Under the pieces are notes generated by a model. It was not told the DNA's origin. It was given only the letters and a program-made list of their open reading frames with translations, and ran no database searches. This document shows positions 9,641 to 23,514 of a DNA stretch of 64,000 nt, one piece after another. Position numbers and translations under genes: made by a program. The DNA is from Rhipicephalus microplus (taxonomy: Eukaryota > Arthropoda > Arachnida > Ixodida > Ixodidae): contig NW_027464602.1 in NCBI RefSeq assembly GCF_043290135.1, forward strand, positions 4,774,001-4,838,000, given 5' to 3'. Every line of letters begins with the position of its first letter. Within the stretch, counting starts at the first letter, position 1.

Positions 9641-12429
9641 AGTCGTGCTCCACTCTCACCACCGTCAGAACATTTCTTCAGAGCTATCACCCCAAAGAAA
9701 AAAAAAGTGCCGCACCACCGCTGGTTGGGCTCGAACCTCCGACCTTTTGGTTAACAGCCGATCGCGCTAGCCAATTGCGCCACGGAGACAGTCCTGCTCC
9801 ACTCTCACCACCATCAGAACATATCTTCAAAGCTATCAGTCCAAAGAAAAAAAAGCGCCACACCACCACCGGGTGGGCAAGAACCTCCAACTTTCCGGTT
9901 AACAGCCGATCACGCTAGCCAATTGCGCCACGGAGACAGTCCTGCTCCACTCTCACCACCGTCAGAACATTTCTTCAAAGCTATCAGCCCAAAAAAAAGC
10001 ACCGCACCACCGCCTGGTGGGCTCGAAACTCCAACCTTTCGGTTAACAGCCGATCGCGCTAGCCAATTGCGCCACGGAGACAGTCCTGCTTCACTCTCAC
10101 CACCATCAGAACATATCTTCAAAGCTATCAGCCCAAAAAAAAGCGTCATACCACCACCGGGTGGGCTCGAACCTCCGACCTTTTGGTTAACAGCCGATCG
10201 CGCTAGCCAATTGCGCCATGGAGACAGTCCTGCTCCACTCTCACCACCATCAGAACATATCTTCAAAGCTATCAGCCCAAAGAAAAAAAAAAGCACCGCA
10301 ACCCCACCCGGTGGGCTCGAACCTCCAACTTTTCGGTTAACAGCCGATCACGCTAGCCAATTGCGCCACGGAGACAGTCCTGCTCCACTCTCACCACCAT
10401 CAGAACATATCTTCAAAGCTATCAGCCCACAGAAAAAAAAGCGCCACACAACCACCGGGTAGGCTCGAACCTCCGACTTTTCGGTTAACAGCCGATCGCG
10501 CTAGCCAATTGCGCCACGGAGACAGTCCTGCTCCACTCTCACCACCATCAGAACATATCTTCAAAGCTATCAGCTTACAGAAAAAAAAGCGCCGCACAAC
10601 CACCGGGTAGGCTCGAACCTCCAACTTTTCGGTCAACAGCCGATCGCGCTAGCCAATTGCGCCACGGAGACAGACCTGCTCCACTCTCACTACCATAAGA
10701 ACATATCATCAAAGCTATCAGCCCGAAGAAAAAAAAGCGCCGCACCACCACTGGGTGGGCTCGAACCTCCGACCTTTTGGTTAACAGCCGATCGCACTAG
10801 CCAATTGCGCCACGGAGACAGTCCTGCTCCACTCTCACCACCATCAGAACATATCTACAAAGCTATCAGCCCAAAGAAAAAAAAGCGCCGCACCACCACC
10901 GGGTGGGCAAGAACCTCCAACTTTCCCGTTAACAGCCGATCACGCTAGCCAATTGCGCCACGGAGACAGTCCTGCTCCGCTCTCACCACCGTCAGAACAT
11001 TTCTTCAGAGCTATCAGCCCAAAGAAAAAAAGCGCTGCACCACCACCGGGTGGGCTCGAACCTCCAACCTTTCAGTTAACAGCCGATCGCGCTAGCCAAA
11101 TGCCCCACGGAGACAGTCGTGCTCCACTCTCACCATCGTCAGAACATTTCTTCAGAGCTATCACCCCAAAGAAAAAAAAGCGCCGCACCACCACCGGTTG
11201 GGCTCGAACCTCTGACCTTTCGGTTAACAGCCGATCGCGCTAGCCAATTGCACCACGAAGACTGTCCTTCTCCAATCTCACCACCATCAGAACATATCTT
11301 CAAAGCTATTACCGCAAAGAAAAAACCAACACATCACTCCTGGGAGGGCTCAAGACTCCAACCTTTCGGTTAACAGCCGATCGCGCTAGCCCATTGCGCC
11401 ACGGAGGCTGTCTTGCTCCACTCTCACCATCATCAGAACATGTCTTCAAAGCTATCAGCGCAAAGAAAAAAAGCGCTGCACTACCACCAGGTGGGCTCGA
11501 ACCTCAAACCTTTCGGTTAACAGCCGATCGCGCTAGCCCATTGCGCCACGGAGACAGTCTTGCTCCACTCTCACCACCATCAGAACATAACTTCAAAGCT
11601 ATCAGCGCAAAGAAAAAAGCAACACACCACTCCCGGGAGGGCTCGAAACTCCAACCTTTCGGTCAACAGCCGATCGCGCTAGCCCATTGTGCCACGGAGA
11701 CAGTCTTGCTCCCTTCTCACCACCATCAGAACATAACTTCAAAGCTATCAGCCCAAAAAAAAGCACCGCACCACCACCGGGTGGGCTCGAACCTCCAACC
11801 TTTCGGTTAACAGCCGATCGCGCTAGCCAATTGCGCCACGGAGACAGTCGTGCTCCACTCTCACCACCATCAGAACATATCTTCAAAGCTATCAGCGCAA
11901 AGAAAAAAGCAACATACCACTCCCGGGAGGGCTCGAAACTCCAACCTTTCGGTTAACAGCCGATCGCGCTAGCCAATTGCGCCAAGGAGACAGTCGTGCT
12001 CCACTCTCACCACCATCAGAACATATCTTCAAAGCTATCCGCGCAAAGAAAAAAGCAAAACATCACTCCCGGGAGGGCTCGAACCTCCAACTTTTCGGTT
12101 AACAGCCGATCGCGCTGGCCAATTGCGCCACGGAGAAAGTCCTGCTCAACTCTCACAACAATTAGAACATATCTTCAAAGCTATCAGCCCAAAGAAAAAA
12201 AAGCGCCGCACCACCACCGGGTGGGCTCGAACCTCCAACTTTTCGGTTAACAGCCGATCGCGCTAGCCAATTGCGCCACGGGGACCGTCCTGCTCCTCTC
12301 TCACCACTGTCAGACCATTTCTTCAGAGCTATCACCCCAAAAAAAAGCGCCGCACCACCACCGGGTGGGCTCGAACCTCCCACCTTTCGGTTAACAGCCG
12401 ATCGCGCTAGCCAATTGCCCCACGGAGAC
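9641..12429 (-). repeat. Array block 4, 19-unit HOR, copy 2 with one extra unit
   Basis: 5' ends: 9789, 9937, 10081, 10225, 10375, 10523, 10671, 10819, 10967, 11114, 11262, 11408, 11555, 11701, 11845, 11991, 12137, 12285, 12429. It follows block 3 directly. The offset is 2,640-2,643 up to 11845 and then 2,789, because this copy has one more S-class unit (11991) between the partners of 9202 and 9348. Confidence 0.88.
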
Positions 12430-12650
12430 AGTCGTGCTCCACTCTCACCACCGTCAGAACATTTCTTCAGAGCTATCACCCCAAAGAAAAAAAAAGTGCC
12501 GCACCACCACTGGTTGGGCTCGAACCTCCAACCTTTCGGTTAACAGCCGATCGCGCTAGCCAATAGCGCCACGAAGACAGTCCTGCTCCACTCTCACCAC
12601 CATCATAACATATCTTCAAAGCCATTACCGCAAAGAAAAAAGCAACACAC

Positions 12651-12724
12651 CACTCCCGGGAGGGCTCAAAACTCCAACCTTTCGGTTACCAGCCGATCGC
12701 GCTAGCCCATTGCGCCACGGAGAC
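12651..12724 (-). tRNA. tRNA-like body with GGT (Thr-type) anticodon
   Basis: The + strand ttaccagcc gives loop CTGGTAA, anticodon GGT at 12688-12690. The T arm is class S with the U-rich gctcaaaactcc form. Confidence 0.74.
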
Positions 12725-14272
12725 AGTCTTGCTCCACTCTCACCAGCATCAGAACATATCTTCAAAGCTATCAGCACAAAGAAAAAAAGCGCCGCACCAC
12801 CCCCGGGTGGGCTCGAACCTCCAACTTTTCGGTTAACAGCCGATCGCGCTAGCCAACTGCGCCACGGAGACAGTCGTGCTCCACTCTCACCACCATCAGA
12901 ACATATCTTCAAAGCTATTAGTGCAAAGAAAAAAGCAACACACAACTCCCGGGAGGGATCGAATTTCCAACCTTTCGGTTAACAGCCGATCGCGCTAGCC
13001 AATTGCGCCACGGAGACAGTCCTGCTCTACTCTCACCACCATCAGAACATATCTTCAAAGCTATCAGCCCAAAGAAAAAAAAGCGCCGCACCACCGCCGG
13101 GTGGGATCGAAACTCCTACCTTTCGGTTAACAGCCGATCGCGCTAGCCAATTGCGCCACGGAGACAGTCCTGCTTCACTCTCACCACCATCAGAACATAT
13201 CTTCAAAGCTATCAGCCCAAAGAAAAAAAAGCGCCATACCACCACCGGGTGGGCTCGAACCTCCAACCTTTTGGTTAACACCAATCGCGCTCGCCAATTG
13301 CGCCATGGAGACAGTCCTGCTCCACTCTCACCACCATCAGAACATATCTTCAAAGCTATCAGCCCAAAGAAAAAAAGCACCGCACCACCACCGGGTGGGC
13401 TCGAACCTCAAACTTTTCGGTTAACAGCCGATCACGCTACCCAATTGCGCCACGGAGACAGTCCTGCTCCACTCTCACCACCATCAGAACATATCTTCAA
13501 AGCTATCAACCCACAGAAAAAAAAGCGCCGCACAACCACCGGGCAGGCTCCAACCTCCGACTTTTCGATTAACAGCCGATCGCGCTAGCCAATTGCGCCA
13601 CGGAGACAGTCCTGCTCCACTCTCACCACCATAAGAACATATCTTCAAAGTTATCAGCCCAAAGAAAAAAAAGCGCCGCACCACCACCGGGTGCGCTCGA
13701 ACCTCCAAATTTCCGGTTAACAGCCGATGGCGCTGGCCAATTGCGCCACGGAGACAGTCCTGCTCCACTCTCACTACAATTAGAACATATCTTCAAAGCT
13801 ATCAGCCCAAAGAAAAAAAAGCGCTGCACCACCACCGGGTGGGCTCGAACCTCCAACTTTTCGGTTAACAGCCGATCGCGCTAGCCAATTGCGCCACGAA
13901 GACAGTCCTGCTCCACTCTCACCACCGTCAGAACATTTCTTCAGAGCTATCAGCCCAAAGAAAAAAAAGCGCTGCACCACCACCGGGTGGGCTCGAACCT
14001 CCAAACTTTCAGTTAACAGCCGATCGCGCTAGCCAATTGCCCCACGGAGACAGTCGTGCTCCACTCTCACCATCGTCAGAACATTTCTTCAGAGCTATCA
14101 CCCCAAAGAAAAAAAAAGCGCCGCACCACCACCGGTTGGGCTCGAACCTTTGACCTTTCGGTTAACAGCCGATCGCGCTAGCCAATCGCGCCACGAAGAC
14201 AGTCCTGCTCCACTCTCACCACCATCAGAACATATCTTCAAAGCTATTACCGCAAAGAAAAAAGCAAAACAC

Positions 14273-14346
14273 CGCTCCCGGGAGGGCTCGAACCTCCAAC
14301 TTTCCGGTTATCAGCCGATCACGCTAGCCAATCGCGCCACGGAGAC
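14273..14346 (-). tRNA. tRNA-like body with GAT (Ile-type) anticodon
   Basis: The + strand ttatcagcc gives loop CTGATAA, anticodon GAT at 14310-14312. This is the only GAT I found. T stem GGAGG/CCTCC is fully paired and the B box exact. Confidence 0.74.
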
Positions 14347-15233
14347 AGTCTTGCTCCACTCTCACCACCATCAAAACATATCTTCAAAGCTATCAGCCCA
14401 AAGAAAAAAAGCACCGCACCACCACCGGGTGGGCTCGAACCTCCAACTTTTCGGTTAACAGCCGATCACGCTAGCCAATTGCGCCACGGAGACAGTCCTG
14501 CTCCACTCTCACCACCATCAGAACATATCTTCAAAGCTATCAGCCCACAGAAAAAAAAGGGCCGCACAACCAACGGGTAGGCACGAACCTCCGACTTTTC
14601 GGTTAACAGCCGATCGCGCTAGCCAATTACGCCACGGAGACAGTCTTGCTCCACTCTCACCACCATAAGAACATATCTTCAAAGCTATCAGCCCAAAACG
14701 AAAAAAGCGCCCCACCAACACTGGATGGGCTCGAACCTCCGACCTTTTGGTTAACAGCCGATCGCGCTAGCCAATTGCGCCACGGAGACAGTCCTGCTCC
14801 AATCTCACCACCATCAGAACATATCTTCAAAGCTATCAGCCCAAAGAAAAAAAAAGCGCCGCACCACCACCGGGTGGGCTCGAACCTCCAACTTTCCGGT
14901 TAACAGCCGATCACGCTAGCCAATTGCGCCACGGAGACAGTCCTGCTCCACTCTCACCACCATCAGAACATATCTTCAAACCTATCAGCCCACAGAAAAA
15001 AAAGCTCCGCACAACCACCGGGTAGGCTCGAACCTCCAACTTTTCGGTTAACAGCCGATCGCGCTAGCCAATTGCGCCACGGAGACAGACCTGCTCCACT
15101 CTCACCACCATAAGAACATATCATCAAAGCTATCAGCCCGAAGAAAAAAAGCACCGCACCACCACTGGGTGGGCTCGAACCTCCGACCTTTTGGTTAACA
15201 GCCGATCGCGCTAGCCAATTGCGCCACGGAGAC

Positions 15234-17433
15234 AGTCCTGCTCCACTCTCACCACCATCAGAACATATCTTCAAAGCTATCAGCCCAAAGAAAAAAAGCG
15301 CCGCACCACCACCGGGTGGGCTCGAATTTCCAACCTTTCAGTTAACAGCCGATCGCGCTAGCCAATTGCCCCACGGAGACAGTCGTGTCCACTCTCACCA
15401 TCGTCAGAACATTTCTTCAGAGCTATCACCCCAAAGAAAAAAAAAGCGCCGCACCACCACCGGTGTGGCTCGAACCTCTGACCTTTCGGTTAACAGCCGA
15501 TCGCGCTAGCCAATTGCGCCAAGAAGACAGTCCTGCTCCACTCTCACCACCATCAGAATATATCTTCAAAGCTATTACCGCAAAGAAAAAAGCAAAACAC
15601 CACTCCCGGGAGGGCTCGAACCTCCAACTTTCCGGTTAACAGCCGATCACGCTAGCCAATTGCGCCACGGAGACAGTCTTGCTCTACTCTCACAACCATC
15701 AGAACATAACTTCAAAGCTATCAGCCCACAGAAAAAAAAGCGCCGCACCACCACCGGGAGAGCTCGAACCCCCAACTTTTCGGTTAACAGCCAATCGCGC
15801 TAGCCAATTGCGCCACGCAGACAGTCCTGCTCCACTCTCACCACCGTCAGAACATTTCTTCAGAGCTATCAGCCCAAAGAAAAAAAAGCGCTGACAAACC
15901 ACCGGGTGGGCTCGAACCTCCAACCTTACGGTTAACAGCCGATCGCGCTAGCCAATTGCCCCACGGAGACAGTCGTGCTTCACTCTCACCATCGTCAGAA
16001 CATTTCTTCAAAGCTATCACCCCAAAGAAAAAAAAGCGCCGCACCACCACCGGTTGGGCTCGAACCTCCAACCTTTCGGTTAACAGCCGATCGCGCTAGC
16101 CAATTGCGCCACGAAGACTGTCCTGCTCCAATCTCACCACCATCAGAACATATCTTCAAAGCTATTACCGCAAAGAAAAAAGCAACACACCACTCCTGGG
16201 AGGGCTCGAGACTCCAACCTTTCGGTTAACAGCCGATCGCGCTAGCCCATTGCGCCACGGAGGGAGTCTCGCTCCACTCTCACCATCATCAGAACATATC
16301 TTCAAAGCTATCAACGCAAAGAAAAAAAAGCGCTGCACCACCACCATGTGGGCTCGAACCTCCAACCTTTCGGTTAACCGCCGATCGCGCCATCTCATTG
16401 CGCCACGGAGACAGTCTTGCTCCACTCTCACCACCATCAGAACATAACTTCAAAGCTATCAGCGCAAAAAAAAAGCAACACACCACTCCCGGGAGGGCTC
16501 GAAACTCCAACCTTTCGGTCAACAGCCGATCGTGCTAGCCCATCGCGCCACGGAGACAGTCTTGCTCCCTTCTCACCACCATCAGAACATAACTTCAAAG
16601 CTATCAGCCCAAAAAAAAAGCACCGCACCACCACCGGGTGGGCTCGAACCTCCAACCTTTCGGTTACCAGCCGATCGCGCTAGCCAATTGCGCCACGGAG
16701 ACAGTCGTGCTCCACTCTTTCCACCATCAGAACATATCTTCAAAGCTATCAGCGCAAAAAAAGCAACACACCACTCCCGGGAGGGCTCGAAACTCCAACC
16801 TTTCGGTTAACAGCCGATCGCGCTAGCCAATTGCGCCAAGGAGACAGTCGTGCTCCACTCTCACCACCATCAGAACATATCTTCAAAGCTATCCGCGCAA
16901 AGAAAAAAGCAAAACACCACTCCCGGGAGGGCTCGAACCTCCAACTTTTCGGTTAACAGCCGATCGCGCTGGCCAATTGCGCCACGGAGAAAGTCCTGCT
17001 CAACTCTCACCACAATTAGAACATATCTTCAAAGCTATCAGCCCAAAGAAAAAAAAGTGCCGCACCACCACCGGGTGGGCTCGAACCTCCAACTTTTCGG
17101 TTAACAGCCGATCGCGCTAGCCAATTGCGCCACGGGGACCGTCCTGCTCCACTCTCACCACCGTCAGACCATTTCTTCAGAGCTATCACCCCAAAGAAAA
17201 AAAAGCGCCGCACCACCACCGGGTGGGCTCGAACCTCCCACCTTTCGGTTAACAGCTGATCGCGCTAGCCAATTGCGCCACGGAGACAGTCCTGCTCCAC
17301 TCTCACCACCATCAGAACATATCTTCAAACTATCAGCCCAAAGAAAAAAAGCGCCGCACCACCACCGGGTGGGCAAGAACCTCCAACTTTTCGGTTAACA
17401 GCCGATCACGCTAGCCAATTGCGCCACGGAGAC
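15234..17433 (-). repeat. Array block 6, 15-unit HOR of 2,201 bp, copy 1
   Basis: 5' ends: 15380, 15528, 15674, 15822, 15970, 16118, 16264, 16412, 16557, 16702, 16845, 16991, 17139, 17287, 17433. From about 15,300 to 17,270 it matches block 7 at a constant 2,201-bp offset, homopolymers included. One visible difference is the anticodon of the 16702 unit (GGT here, GTT in its partner at 18903). Confidence 0.92.
16629..16702 (-). tRNA. tRNA-like body with GGT (Thr-type) anticodon in HOR copy 1
   Basis: The anticodon GGT is at 16666-16668. The exact partner in HOR copy 2 (18,830-18,903) has GTT, so this base changed after the 2,201-bp duplication or was corrected in one copy. Confidence 0.75.
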
Positions 17434-19488
17434 AGTCCTGCTCCACTCTCACCACCGTCAGAACATTTCTTCAGAGCTATCAGCCCAAAGAAAAAAAAGC
17501 GCTGCACCACCACCGGGTGGGCTCGAATTTCCAACCTTTCAGTTAACAGCCGATCGCGCTAGCCAATTGCCCCACGGAGACAGTCGTGTCCACTCTCACC
17601 ATCGTCAGAACATTTCTTCAGAGCTATCACCCCAAAGAAAAAAAAAGCGCCGCACCACCACCGGTGTGGCTCGAACCTCTGACCTTTCGGTTAACAGCCG
17701 ATCGCGCTAGCCAATTGCGCCAAGAAGACAGTCCTGCTCCACTCTCACCACCATCAGAATATATCTTCAAAGCTATTACCGCAAAGAAAAAAGCAAAACA
17801 CCACTCCCGGGAGGGCTCGAACCTCCAACTTTCCGGTTAACAGCCGATCACGCTAGCCAATTGCGCCACGGAGACTGTCTTGCTCTACTCTCACAACCAT
17901 CAGAACATAACTTCAAAGCTATCAGCCCACAGAAAAAAAAGCGCCGCACCACCACCGGGAGAGCTCGAACCCCCAACTTTTCGGTTAACAGCCAATCGCG
18001 CTAGCCAATTGCGCCACGCAGACAGTCCTGCTCCACTCTCACCACCGTCAGAACATTTCTTCAGAGCTATCAGCCCAAAGAAAAAAAAGCGCTGACAAAC
18101 CACCGGGTGGGCTCGAACCTCCAACCTTACGGTTAACAGCCGATCGCGCTAGCCAATTGCCCCACGGAGACAGTCGTGCTTCACTCTCACCATCGTCAGA
18201 ACATTTCTTCAAAGCTATCACCCCAAAGAAAAAAAAGCGCCGCACCACCACCGGTTGGGCTCGAACCTCCAACCTTTCGGTTAACAGCCGATCGCGCTAG
18301 CCAATTGCGCCACGAAGACTGTCCTGCTCCAATCTCACCACCATCAGAACATATCTTCAAAGCTATTACCGCAAAGAAAAAAGCAACACACCACTCCTGG
18401 GAGGGCTCGAGACTCCAACCTTTCGGTTAACAGCCGATCGCGCTAGCCCATTGCGCCACGGAGGGAGTCTCGCTCCACTCTCACCATCATCAGAACATAT
18501 CTTCAAAGCTATCAACGCAAAGAAAAAAAAGCGCTGCACCACCACCATGTGGGCTCGAACCTCCAACCTTTCGGTTAACCGCCGATCGCGCCATCTCATT
18601 GCGCCACGGAGACAGTCTTGCTCCACTCTCACCACCATCAGAACATAACTTCAAAGCTATCAGCGCAAAAAAAAAGCAACACACCACTCCCGGGAGGGCT
18701 CGAAACTCCAACCTTTCGGTCAACAGCCGATCGTGCTAGCCCATCGCGCCACGGAGACAGTCTTGCTCCCTTCTCACCACCATCAGAACATAACTTCAAA
18801 GCTATCAGCCCAAAAAAAAAGCACCGCACCACCACCGGGTGGGCTCGAACCTCCAACCTTTCGGTTAACAGCCGATCGCGCTAGCCAATTGCGCCACGGA
18901 GACAGTCGTGCTCCACTCTTTCCACCATCAGAACATATCTTCAAAGCTATCAGCGCAAAAAAAGCAACACACCACTCCCGGGAGGGCTCGAAACTCCAAC
19001 CTTTCGGTTAACAGCCGATCGCGCTAGCCAATTGCGCCAAGGAGACAGTCATGCTCCACTCTCACCACCATCAGAACATATCTTCAAAGCTATCCGCGCA
19101 AAGAAAAAAGCAAAACACCACTCCCGGGAGGGCTCGAACCTCCAACTTTTCGGTTAACAGCCGATCGCGCTGGCCAATTGCGCCACGGAGAAAGTCCTGC
19201 TCAACTCTCACCACAATTAGAACATATCTTCAAAGCTATCAGCCCAAAGAAAAAAAAGTGCCGCACCACCACCGGGTGGGCTCGAACCTCCAACTTTTCG
19301 GTTAACAGCCGATCGCGCTAGCCAATTGCGCCACGGGGACCGTCCTGCTCCACTCTCACCACCGTCAGACCATTTCTTCAGAGCTATCACCCCAAAGAAA
19401 AAAAAGCGCCGCACCACCACCGGGTGGGCTCGAACCTCCCACCTTTCGGTTAACAGCTGATCGCGCTAGCCAATTGCCCCACGGAGAC
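17434..19488 (-). repeat. Array block 7, 2,201-bp HOR, copy 2
   Basis: 5' ends: 17581, 17729, 17875, 18023, 18171, 18319, 18465, 18613, 18758, 18903, 19046, 19192, 19340, 19488. It follows copy 1 directly. Similarity to copy 1 stops inside the A-box region of the last unit: + strand caattgcgcc at 17,271 against caattgcccc at 19,471. A crossover there, within the tRNA 5' half, would explain the boundary. Confidence 0.92.
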
Positions 19489-20593
19489 AGTCGTGCTCCA
19501 CTCTCACCACCGTCATAACATTTCTTCAGAGCTATCACCCCAAAGAAAAAAAAGCGCCGCACCACCACCGGTTAGGCTCGAACCTCCAACCTTTCGGTTA
19601 ACAGCCGATCGTGCTAGCCAATAGCGCCACGAAGACAGTCCTGCTCCACTCTCACCACCATCAGAACATATCTTCAAAGCCATTACCGCAAAAAAAAAAG
19701 CACCACACCACTCCCGGGAGGGCTCAAAACTCCAACCTTTCGGTTAACAGCCGATCGCGCTAGCCCATTGCGCCACGGAGACAGTCTTGCTCCACTCTCA
19801 CCACCATCAGAACATATCTTCAAAGCTATCATCGCAAAGAAAAAAGCAACATACCACTTCCGGGAGGGCTCAAAACTCCAACCTTTCGGTCAACAGCCGA
19901 TCGCGCTAGCCCATTGTGCCACGGAGACACTCTTGCTCATCTCTCACCACCATCAGAACATATCATCAAAGCTATAAGCCCAAAGAAAAAAAAGCACCGC
20001 ACCACCACCGGGTGGGCTCGAACCTCCAACTTTTCGGTTAACAGCCGATGGCGCTGGCCAATTGCGCCACGGAGACAGTCCTGCTCCACTCTCACCACAA
20101 TTAGAACATATCTTCAAAGCTATCAGCCCAAAGAAAAAAAAGCGCCGCACCACCACCGGGTGGGCTCGAACCTCCAACCTTTCGGTTAACAGCCGATCGC
20201 GCTAGCCAATTGCGCCACGGAGACGGTCCTGCTCCACTCTCACCACCATCAGAACATATCTTCAAAGCTATCAGCCCAAAGAAAAAAAAAGCGCCGCACC
20301 ACCACCGGGTGGGCAAGAACCTCCAACTTTCCGGTTAACAGCCGATCACGCTAGCCAATTGCGCCACGGAGACAGTCCTGCTCCATTCTCACCACCGTCA
20401 GAACATTTCTTCAGAGCTATAAGCCCAAAGAAAAAAAGCGCTGCACCACCACCGGGTGGGCTCGAACCTCCAACCTTTCAGTTAACAGCCGATCGCGCTA
20501 GCCAATTGCCCCACGGAGACAGTCGTGCTCCACTCTCACCATCGTCAGAACATTTCTTCAGAGCTATCACCCCAAAGAAAAAAAGTGCCGCAC

Positions 20594-20666
20594 CACCACC
20601 GGTTGGGCTCGAACCTCTGACCTTTCGGTTAACAGCCGATCGCGCTAGCCAATACGCCACGAAGAC
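20594..20666 (-). tRNA. tRNA-Asn-like body with 1-nt D-arm deletion
   Basis: The + strand ccaatacgccacg lacks a g compared with ccaatagcgccacg, so the D stem 5' strand is CGT-like and the A box is shortened. The body is 73 nt. Confidence 0.7.
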
Positions 20667-22054
20667 AGTCCTGCTTCACTCTCACCACCATCAGAACATA
20701 TATTCAAAGCTATTCCCGCAAAGAAAAAAGCAAAACACCACTCCTGGGAGGGCTCGAACCTCCAACTTTCCGGTTAACAGCCGATCACGCTAGCCCATTG
20801 CGCCACGTAGGCCGTCTTGCTCCACTCTCACCATCATCTGAACACATCTTCAAAGCTATCAGCGCAAAGAAAAAAAAGCGCTGCACCACAACCAGGTGGG
20901 CTCGAACCTCCAACCTTTCGGTTAACAGCCGATCGCGCTAGCCCATTGCGCCACGGAGACAGTCTTGCTCCACTCTCACCACCATCAGAACATAACTTCA
21001 AAGCTAACAGCCCCAAAAAAAAGCACCGCACCACCACCGGGTGGGCTCGAACCTCCAACCTTTCGGTTAACAGCCGATCGCGCTAGCCAATTGCGCCACG
21101 GAGACAGTCGTGCTCCACTCTCACCACCATCAGAACATATCTTCAAAGCTATCAGCGCAAAGAAAAAAGCAACACACCACTTCCGGGAGGGCTCAAAACT
21201 CCAACTTTTCGGTTAACAGCCGATCGCGCTAGCCAATTGCGCCAAGGAGACAGTCGTGCTCCACTCTCACCACCATCAGAACATATCTTCAAAGCTATCC
21301 GCGCAAAGAAAAAAGCAAAACACCACTCCCGGGAGGGCTCGAACCTCCAACTTTTCGGTTAACAGCCGATCGCGCTGGCCAATTGCGCCACGGAGAAAGT
21401 CCTGCTCCACTCTCACCACCGTCAGACCATTTCTTCAGAGCTATCACCCCAAAGAAAAAAAGCGCCGCACCACCACCGGGTGGGCTCGAACCTCCCACCT
21501 TTCGGTTAACAGCCGATCGCGCTAGCCAATTGCCCCACGGAGACAGTCGTGCTCCACTCTCACCACCGTCAGAACATTTCTTCAGAGCTATCACCCCAAA
21601 AAAAAGCGCCGCACCACCACCGGTTGGGCTCGAACCTCCAACCTTTCGGTTAACAGCCGATCGCGCTAGCCAATAGCGCCACGAAGACAGTCCTGTTCCA
21701 CTCTCACCACCATCAGAACATATCTTCAAAGCCATTACCGCAAAGAAAAAAGCAACACACCACTCCCGGGAGGGCTCAAAACTCTAACCTTTCGGTTAAC
21801 AGCCGATCGCGCTAGCCCATTGCGCCACGAAGACAGTCTTGCTCCACTCTCACCACCATCAGAACATATCTTCAAAGCTATCATCGCAAAGAATAAAGCA
21901 ACACACCACTCCCGGGAGGGCTCAAAACTCCAACCTTTCGGTCAACAGCCGATTGCGCTAGCCCATTGTGCCACGGAGACAGTCTTGCTCATCTCTCACC
22001 ACCATCAGAACATATCATCAAAGCGATAAGCCCAAAGAAAAAAAAGCACCGCAC

Positions 22055-22128
22055 CACCACCGGGTGGGCTCGAACCTCCAACTTTTCGGTTAAGAGCCGA
22101 TGGCGCTGGCCAATTGCGCCACGGAGAC
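22055..22128 (-). tRNA. tRNA-like body with CTT anticodon, block 8
   Basis: The anticodon CTT is at 22092-22094. Its partner 13,406 bp later (35,461-35,534) has GTT. Position 26 is changed (+ gatggcgctgg), a feature of the flank family with + strand cacaattagaac. Confidence 0.73.
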
Positions 22129-23514
22129 AGTCCTGCTCCACTCTCACTACAATTAGAACATATCTTCAAAGCTATCAGCCAAAAAAAAGCGCCGCACCAC
22201 CACCGGGTGGGCTCGAACCTCCAACCTCTTGGTTAACAGCAGATCGCGCTAGCCAATTGCGCCACGGAGACAGTCCTTCTCCACTCTCACCACCATAAGA
22301 ACATATCTTCAAAGCTATCAGCCCAAAAAAGCGCCGCACCACCACCGGGTGGGCTCGAACCTCCAACTTTTCGGTTAACAGCCGATCACGCTAGCCAATT
22401 GCGCCACGGAGACAGTCCTTCTCCACTCTCACCACCATAAGAACATATCTTCAAAGCTATCAGCCCAAAAAAGTGCCGCACCACCACCGGGTGGGCTCGA
22501 ACCTCCAACCTTTCGGTTAACAGCCGATCACGCTAGTCAATTGCCCCACGAAGACAGTCGTGCTCCACTCTCACCACCGTCAGAACATTTCTTCAGAGCT
22601 ATCACCCCAAAGAAAAGAAAAGCGCCGCACCACCACCGGTTGGGCTCGAACCTCCAACCTTTAGGTTAACACCCGATCGCGCTAGCCCATTGCGCCACGG
22701 AGGCAGTCATGCTCCACTCTCACCATCATCAGAACATATCTTCAAAGCTATCAGCGCAAAGAAAAAAAAGCGCTGCACCACCACCGCGTGGGCTCGAACC
22801 TCAAACCTTTCGGTTAACAGCCGATCGCGCTAGCCCAGTGCGCCACGGAGACAGTCTTGCTCCACTCTCACCACCATCAGAACATATCTTCAAAGCTATC
22901 AGCGCAAAGAAAAAAGCAACACACCACTCCCGGGAGGGCTCGAAACTCCAACCTTTCGGTCAACAGCTGATCGCGCTAGCCCATCGCGCCACGGAGACAG
23001 TCCTGCTCCACTCTCACCACCCTCAGTACATATCTTCAAAGCTATCAGCACAAAGAAAAAAAAGCGCCACACCATCACCGGGTGGGCTCCAACCTCCAAC
23101 CTTTCGGTTAACAGCCGATCGCACTAGCCAACTGCGCCACGGAGACAGTCGTGCTCCACTCTCACCACCATCAAGACATATCTTCAAAGCTATCAGCGCA
23201 AAGAAAAAAGCAACACACCACTCCCGGGAGGGATCGAAACTCCAACATTTCGGTTAACAGCCGATCGCGCTAGCCAATTGTGCCACGGAGACAGTCCTGC
23301 TCTACTCTCACCACCAACAGAACATATCTTCAAAGCTATCAGCCCAAAGAAAAAAAAGCGCCGCACCACCGCCGGGTGGGCTCGAAACTCCTACCTTTCG
23401 GTTAACAGCCGATCGCGCTAGCCAATTGCGCCACGGAGACAGTCCTGCTTCACTCTCACCACCATCAGAACATATCTTCAAAGCTATCGGCCCAAAGAAA
23501 AAAAAGCGCCATAC

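Larger units (their letters stand above)
12430..15233 (-). repeat. Array block 5, 19 diverged units
   Basis: 5' ends: 12578, 12724, 12871, 13017, 13165, 13312, 13459, 13607, 13755, 13903, 14051, 14200, 14346, 14493, 14641, 14789, 14938, 15086, 15233. I see no long exact partner for this block in the window, and it carries more private changes than its neighbours. These include a GGT anticodon (12724), a GAT anticodon (14346) and a shortened anticodon region (13312). Confidence 0.88.
19489..22852 (-). repeat. Array block 8, 23 units
   Basis: 5' ends: 19636, 19782, 19928, 20076, 20224, 20373, 20520, 20666, 20812, 20960, 21105, 21251, 21397, 21544, 21688, 21834, 21980, 22128, 22271, 22413, 22555, 22704, 22852. 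The part from 21834 onward recurs at 35240-36404 with an offset of 13,406 bp. It includes the shortest regular units of the window (142 bp at 22271-22555), whose A-run is only six and has no interrupting g. Confidence 0.9.
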
